This document shows positions 59,359-64,000 of a stretch of 64,000 nt of DNA, one piece after another. The position numbers and the translations under genes are program-made. The notes beneath the pieces were generated by a model. That model was not told where the DNA came from and searched no databases. It saw only the letters and a list, made by a program, of their open reading frames with translations. Origin of the DNA: Nonomuraea muscovyensis (GTDB lineage Bacteria > Actinomycetota > Actinomycetes > Streptosporangiales > Streptosporangiaceae); NCBI RefSeq assembly GCF_014207745.1, contig NZ_JACHJB010000001.1:1488001-1552000 (forward strand), given 5' to 3'. The stretch's first letter is position 1; the number at the start of each line of letters is the position of its first letter.

Positions 59359-61829
59359 GACCGAACCTCCTGCGCTCTGCCCACTCCCCCTTGAAGATCA
59401 TGCATGCCGTCGCCGGGTTTGTCGTGTGTCGGATTGGTGTCAAGCCAGCGGAGCAGGTCCTCGGAGATGAGGTCCACCGCGATCCGCCCCGCCCGGCCGT
59501 CCAGGTCGCGGAAGACGCACTCGCCGTTGCCGAGCGAGCGCAGCACCGCCTTGTGCTCCTCCGACGGCTCGACCCCGAGCAGGGACATGACGTGCTCCAC
59601 CTCCACCCGTTCGGTGGACCGGAACGCGAACACCGACGACAGACAGTTGGTGACCTGCTCGTTCAGCAGGTCGCCCGCGTTCTGCGAGACCAGCACGAGG
59701 GCGGTGTTGCGGGAGCGGCCCATCCGGCTGACCTCGGGCACCAGCTTGGCGCCTTCGGGCGTGGAGGTGATGGCCCACGCCTCGTCCAGGAAGATCGCCT
59801 TGGGCGCGCGCCGGTCGAGGCCGTTCATCAGCCGCCGGGCGAACTGCGAGACGAGGTAGAGCAGGGCCACCGACAGCCGCTGCTCGTAGGAGTAGTCGTC
59901 GCGGCCGGTCGCCACGTCGGGCAGCGTCAGCCCGCCCAGCGTGAAGACGGTCGTCCAGCCCTCGCTGTCGATCTGCTCGCCGCCCGAGGGGTCGAAGCAG
60001 AGCCTGGCCAGGTGCATCTCCGACATCGAACGGAGCACGGCGCCGAGATTCTTGGAGGCCGCGTCGTCCGACTGCTCCAGGTGCTCGACGACCTTGCCCA
60101 GCGACGGGTCGGGGCTGTTGGAGACGGCGGCGACCGCCTGGATCATCGCCGACTCGCGCTCCTCCGACATGCGCGGCAGCAGCAGCCGCAGCGTCTCGGT
60201 GGCCATGGTCTTCTTGGCCGCGATGTCGTCGCCGAACGAGAACGGGTCGAGCAGGCCGGGCGCGGCCGAGCCGAGCGGGATGGTCCGGGCCTTGCGCCCC
60301 CGCTTGAGCAGCAGCTGCACCAGCGACTCGGCGTCGCCCTTGGGGTCGATCACGGCGACGGTGACGCCGCGCAACGCCATCTGGTAGATCATCAGCAGGG
60401 CCAGCGTCGTCTTGCCGCCGCCCGGCTCACCGGTGATCGCGATGGCCGTCGGCCGGTTGCGGGTGGCCGCCACCAGCGGGTCGAAGTGCACGATGCTGCG
60501 CGCCCGCCCGACGGTCTCCCCGATGTACGGGCCGAGCCAGCCCTCGCTGCCCTCGCCGAGCCGGTCGCCGAGGTCGACGGTGGCCGTGGCCATGCCGCCC
60601 GCGATCGTGCGCAGCGGCTGGCGCTGGGCGTAGGCGTTGACCCTGACCTTCTCCCCGGGCAGCGCCTCGCAGAACAGCGAGAACTGGTCGCCCGTCGAGG
60701 CGACCACGTCGATGCCCATGTCGCGGTAGTGCTCGACGACCGCCTCGACCCGCTGCACGCAGATGTCCTCGGTCGGGGCCGACACCATGAGCCGGTGCCA
60801 GCCGTACACGAAGGGCAGGCGCTCCTTGGTGATGCCGTGTTCGAGCATGCGGGCCGCGTCGATCTGCTCCGCCAGCGCGAGCGGCGCCTCGGCGCCGGCC
60901 TCGCGGATGTGGATGTCCATGTCGCGGGCGTGCGCGAGCTTGCGGGCGACGTCCTTGGACGCCTTGACCGGCGGGATGAGCCGCATCCGCGACGAGATCT
61001 CCACGGGGAACGGGAGCTGGTCGGCGAAGTGCATCCACGGCTCGCCGTCCGGGAACGGCATGAGGTCGGGGAACCGGGCGAACGACATGTGGGCCACGTA
61101 GGAGTCGCCCTGCGGCTGGACGATGCGCAGCAACGACCTGCCGTTGTGGATCTCGCCCTCGACGAGCGACTCGATCTCGCCCTTGCCCCAGCGCCGCTTG
61201 GGACTGGCCGACGGCGGCGGGTCGCCGAGCGCCCCGGCCGCCGCGTGCTGGAACAGCCACGCCACCTCGACGGAGGTGGCGTGCCTGGCGTAGAGGGCGC
61301 TGGAGGCGAGCGCCCGGCCCAGCCGTTCGGCGTGCTCGGTCCAGCGGCTGATCTCGCCGTCGGGCACGTGGTCGTCGTCGATGCCGAGCGCGTGCTCGGT
61401 GCGCTGGTAGAAGCCGAAGAGCTGCGACAGCACGCCGCCGCCGATCTGCCGGCCGCGCGGGCCGAGTCGCACGCCGAGGTAGACCTCCTTGGACCAGAAG
61501 TCCTTGGTCCAGACGTGCCGGTACATCTCCTCCAGGTAGTCGCGCCAGCCCGGCCCCTCGTCGGAGGTGCCGTTGAGCGTCATGGCCCACTCGGCCGCCG
61601 GGTAGGCGCGGTGGGCGACCCTCAGGTGCACCTCGGCGTCGGGCATCCGGATGGCGGCCAGCGCGATCGTGACGTTGGTGGCCAGCGCCTCCCGCTCCTC
61701 GGGGGTGACGAACTCGTAGCTGACCGTCGGCAGGCGGAAGTAGGCCCAGGCGCTGGTGTCCGTGAGCAGGATGCGGTCGTCGAAGTAGCGGACCGCCAGG
61801 CGCTGGTGCGCCCGGGACGCCCTGCTCAT
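59355..61829 (-). CDS. VirB4-like type IV secretion ATPase
   Basis: An 824-residue cytoplasmic or membrane-associated ATPase. The N-terminal ~430 residues form the VirB4/SCO-type accessory domain. The motor domain has Walker A AITGEPGGGKTTLAL (about residue 465), Walker B KAIFLDEAWAITSTPEG (about 675), VPEVSRMGRSRNTALVLVSQ (motif C-like Gln) and the terminal SLLGVEPSEEHKAVL. It powers substrate transfer or pilus-like assembly in type IV systems. ATG 61829 is preceded by GAGGGGG. It is co-directional with the VirB6-, VirB8- and VirB1-like genes. No relaxase or VirD4 coupling protein is in the window. Confidence 0.9.
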   Translation of the reverse strand: MSRASRAHQRLAVRYFDDRILLTDTSAWAYFRLPTVSYEFVTPEEREALATNVTIALAAIRMPDAEVHLRVAHRAYPAAEWAMTLNGTSDEGPGWRDYLEEMYRHVWTKDFWSKEVYLGVRLGPRGRQIGGGVLSQLFGFYQRTEHALGIDDDHVPDGEISRWTEHAERLGRALASSALYARHATSVEVAWLFQHAAAGALGDPPPSASPKRRWGKGEIESLVEGEIHNGRSLLRIVQPQGDSYVAHMSFARFPDLMPFPDGEPWMHFADQLPFPVEISSRMRLIPPVKASKDVARKLAHARDMDIHIREAGAEAPLALAEQIDAARMLEHGITKERLPFVYGWHRLMVSAPTEDICVQRVEAVVEHYRDMGIDVVASTGDQFSLFCEALPGEKVRVNAYAQRQPLRTIAGGMATATVDLGDRLGEGSEGWLGPYIGETVGRARSIVHFDPLVAATRNRPTAIAITGEPGGGKTTLALLMIYQMALRGVTVAVIDPKGDAESLVQLLLKRGRKARTIPLGSAAPGLLDPFSFGDDIAAKKTMATETLRLLLPRMSEERESAMIQAVAAVSNSPDPSLGKVVEHLEQSDDAASKNLGAVLRSMSEMHLARLCFDPSGGEQIDSEGWTTVFTLGGLTLPDVATGRDDYSYEQRLSVALLYLVSQFARRLMNGLDRRAPKAIFLDEAWAITSTPEGAKLVPEVSRMGRSRNTALVLVSQNAGDLLNEQVTNCLSSVFAFRSTERVEVEHVMSLLGVEPSEEHKAVLRSLGNGECVFRDLDGRAGRIAVDLISEDLLRWLDTNPTHDKPGDGMHDLQGGVGRAQEVRS

Positions 61830-61873
61830 ACCGCCCCCTCAGCGCATGAACTGGCTCCTGCTCGCGTGTTCAC

Positions 61874-64000
61874 CTATCGCTCACCGATTCTCGTGCCCGG
61901 GGGGTCACTCGCCATCTCCTCTTCGCTCGGTCGGACGGTCTGCGCCGCGAAACCCGCCACCACGACGCCGGCGAGGGCGAGGTAGGCCCGCCGCCCGGCC
62001 GCGCGCAACTGGCCCGGCTCGACGACCTCGGCCCCACCCGGCGCCAGGTCGTCCTCCCAGGGGACCCGCACGATGGCCCGGCACCTGCCGCGGGCCACCG
62101 CCTCGGCCTGCTCGACGTCGGCCATCGAACGCCTGCTCACGCCGTTGACCACCATCACCGCCCGCCTGCGCAGGTCGGCGCAGCCGTGCCCGTCGAGCCA
62201 CTCGTACGTCATCGCCACCGCCTCCGACGCCTCCTCGCTCGCGGGGACCACGAGGACGAGCTGGTCGGCGTACGGCAGGACCCGCGCGGCCAGCGCGGCG
62301 GCCGGGTCGACGACGGCCAGCTTGTAGTGCCGGTCGAGCAGGTGCATGACCTGGCCCAGACGGTGGTCGGACAGCAGAGTGCGGTCGGCCAGCCGCCGCT
62401 CGGCGTCGGCGTCGGCGTCGGCCCCGATCACCTCCAGCCCCGACGGGGTGCGGGAGGTGTAGCCGCGCATCGACAGGTAGCCGCTGACCCGGTCGAGGCC
62501 CGACAGCAGCGAGGTCAGGGTCTCGGGGGTCTCGGGGGTGATCCTGCTGGTCAGCGTCTGGCGGCCGGAGCTGGCGTCGACGGCGATCACCTTGTCGTCG
62601 CGGTGCCTGGCCAGCGTGTGGCCGAGCATCAGCGCGGTCGTGCTCTGCCCGGCGCCGCCCGTACAGCCGAGCACGACGATCCGGCGACTGCCGCCGAACA
62701 CGCCCCTGGCGCGGGCCTCGTCGATCTCGGACCCGTCGGTGCGCACACCGCCACCGCCGACGACCACCTGGGCGATCCGCCGCCACCCGCCGGAGTCGCG
62801 CCCCACCACGGACTCGACCCGCCGTACCCGCGCCTCCCGCCCCGGGGCCTCCCGCCGGCCCTCGGACGGCAGCCCACGCACCGGCGCCCCCTGCAGCCGC
62901 CCCTCGGCCGCCTGAGGCCGGGGCTCGCTCGTCTGGGACCGGGTCTCGGTCGTCTGCCGGGCCTCGGCCATCTGGTTTCGGGCTTCGGCCGTCTGGGGTC
63001 GGCGCTCAGCCGACTCGGCCGGAGCCGCGACCGTCTGGGGCCGGCGCTCAGACGTCTGCGCACGCACCTCGACGGGCCGCGGACGCGCCTCCTGCGGCTG
63101 CGGGCGAACCTCCGCCGCCTGCGACGAGTCCGATTCCACCAGCGGGGACGCCTCCACCCGCCGGGATGTCGCGCCCCGCTGCGCGGCTTCCACCGGCTGA
63201 GCCGCCGCTACCTCCTGTGAGGCTTCCACGCGCTGAGCCGCCTCCGCCTGCTGAGCCGGCTCCGCTTGCTGGGCCGCTTCGGCGGGCTGCTGGCGCGTGT
63301 CCTGACCGTCGGCGCCGCCCTCGGCCGCACGGGGAGCCGAGGCAGCGGTGGCCGCGGCGTCGGCGGCGCGCCGCTCGCCACCGCCCTGGACACCACGCTC
63401 GTCCTGGCGGGCGCCACCGGGACGGACACCAGGCTGGACACCGGGCTCATCGGGCCGGGTCGTCGTCGCGGCGGGCGTCGAGGTCTCGTCGTCGGCCCGT
63501 TCGCTCGCTGGAGGCGTGAGCCGTACGGGCTTGGAGCCGGGACCGAGGGGCGGCCACACCTGCTCGGTGCCGGGCACCGGCGACGGGCTCTGCCTCGGCG
63601 GCTGCCCCTTCCGGTGCTGCATGCGTGCCCACTCGGCGGAGTCGGGCGGCACAGTCGTCGCGTCGGCCTCGCGCCCGTCCCCGGCGACCTCGCAGCCCTC
63701 CTGGGACGCCCCTTCCGTCGGCACCGAGGGCCCCGGCGCCGCGACGTCGTCCGCGGGCAGAGAGGCCGCCGACACGGCCGGCAGCGTCATGGGCGGCGGC
63801 GGCTCGGGCGCGTGCCGGGTCACAGCCGGCGGCAGCTCGCTCTGACCCGCGGTCGACGCGGGTGCTCGCTCGGCCGCGGCCGCCGGCGACTCGTGCGACG
63901 TCGCGGCCGGCTGAGGCCCGCCGGCCCGCTGAGCTCCACGCGACGACGACTCGGACCGAGCGGCAGACGGCTCGGACACGACGGACGACTCGGACACGAC
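61874..64000 (-). CDS. MinD/ParA-like protein with a long disordered N-terminus and altered P-loop, 5' end beyond window
   Basis: At least 708 codons are visible; the frame is still open at position 64000, so the N-terminus is missing. Roughly the first 400 residues are low complexity (Ala/Glu/Gln/Pro/Arg, with repeated EAAQ-, PQ- and SEPRPQ-like units). The C-terminal ~290 residues are a MinD/ParA-type domain: RRIVVLGCTGGAGQSTTALM, VIAVDASSG, VVDPAAALAARVLPYADQLVLV, RRAVMVVNGVSRR. Both lysines of the deviant Walker A are absent (TGGAGQS in place of KGGxGKS). A similar CTGGAGQ sequence may be usual in this actinobacterial family. It lies upstream of virB4 and probably recruits or positions the secretion apparatus without normal ATP hydrolysis. 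Confidence 0.8.
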   Translation of the reverse strand, partial: VVSESSVVSEPSAARSESSSRGAQRAGGPQPAATSHESPAAAAERAPASTAGQSELPPAVTRHAPEPPPPMTLPAVSAASLPADDVAAPGPSVPTEGASQEGCEVAGDGREADATTVPPDSAEWARMQHRKGQPPRQSPSPVPGTEQVWPPLGPGSKPVRLTPPASERADDETSTPAATTTRPDEPGVQPGVRPGGARQDERGVQGGGERRAADAAATAASAPRAAEGGADGQDTRQQPAEAAQQAEPAQQAEAAQRVEASQEVAAAQPVEAAQRGATSRRVEASPLVESDSSQAAEVRPQPQEARPRPVEVRAQTSERRPQTVAAPAESAERRPQTAEARNQMAEARQTTETRSQTSEPRPQAAEGRLQGAPVRGLPSEGRREAPGREARVRRVESVVGRDSGGWRRIAQVVVGGGGVRTDGSEIDEARARGVFGGSRRIVVLGCTGGAGQSTTALMLGHTLARHRDDKVIAVDASSGRQTLTSRITPETPETLTSLLSGLDRVSGYLSMRGYTSRTPSGLEVIGADADADAERRLADRTLLSDHRLGQVMHLLDRHYKLAVVDPAAALAARVLPYADQLVLVVPASEEASEAVAMTYEWLDGHGCADLRRRAVMVVNGVSRRSMADVEQAEAVARGRCRAIVRVPWEDDLAPGGAEVVEPGQLRAAGRRAYLALAGVVVAGFAAQTVRPSEEEMASDPPGTRIGER

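Overview
The window is one continuous, very GC-rich stretch of an actinomycete chromosome. GTG starts, overlapping ATGA/GTGA gene junctions, a mycothiol gene (mshB) and a mycobacterial-style second succinate dehydrogenase all point to Actinomycetota. The gene mix looks most like the Streptosporangiaceae (Nonomuraea-like), but that narrower placement is an impression and was not tested. I saw no rRNA, tRNA, CRISPR array, integrase or transposase.

Layout. 1-6.7 kb: diaminopimelate (lysine and cell wall) genes dapE-dapD and dapC-fdxA, mixed with a lysozyme-fold secreted protein, a DUF4178 protein, a lone substrate-binding lipoprotein and a methyltransferase. 6.7-12.8 kb: a three-gene cassette in which a RelE/ParE-like-SF1 helicase fusion lies between two divergent paralogues. 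One paralogue carries a sigma-70 region-4-like helix-turn-helix. This is the least conventional part of the window. 12.9-19.7 kb: a catalytically stripped cysteinyl-tRNA-synthetase-like protein, a penicillin acylase overlapping a convergent metallo-beta-lactamase-fold hydrolase, and a Thr/Pro-rich secreted protein. Two copies of a 107-bp dispersed intergenic repeat lie in this part and just after it. 20-24 kb: mshB-DUF6113-flavin reductase operon, diverging from an S9 peptidase.

24-36 kb: accessory metabolism and signs of decay. It holds a frameshifted UvrA-like pseudogene, a TAP-family hydrolase that seems to lack its catalytic Asp, a methyltransferase, an epoxide hydrolase, an NmrA/WYL-regulator divergent pair with a clear operator, an AlkZ-like glycosylase, a serine hydrolase, an Na+/H+ antiporter, and a second NmrA-like gene behind what looks like a SoxR/MerR-type promoter. 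Two unusual tandem-repeat tracts sit between these genes. 36-40.5 kb: a heterodimeric ABC exporter whose two ATPase halves have complementary defects, and an APH-like kinase.

40.5-51.7 kb: two complete, dissimilar succinate dehydrogenase/fumarate reductase operons, on opposite strands. They flank a LysR regulator with a textbook LysR box and a three-gene phosphorelay (REC-PP2C phosphatase, histidine kinase, response regulator). The second operon has a near-consensus Crp-type site at its promoter. 51.7-64 kb: leftward genes for two repeat-rich secreted or membrane-anchored proteins, a NUDIX hydrolase, and a type IV secretion-like module (NlpC/P60 plus transglycosylase, TcpC/VirB8-like, VirB6/TrbL-like, VirB4 ATPase, MinD-like protein lacking P-loop lysines). 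The module runs off the right edge.
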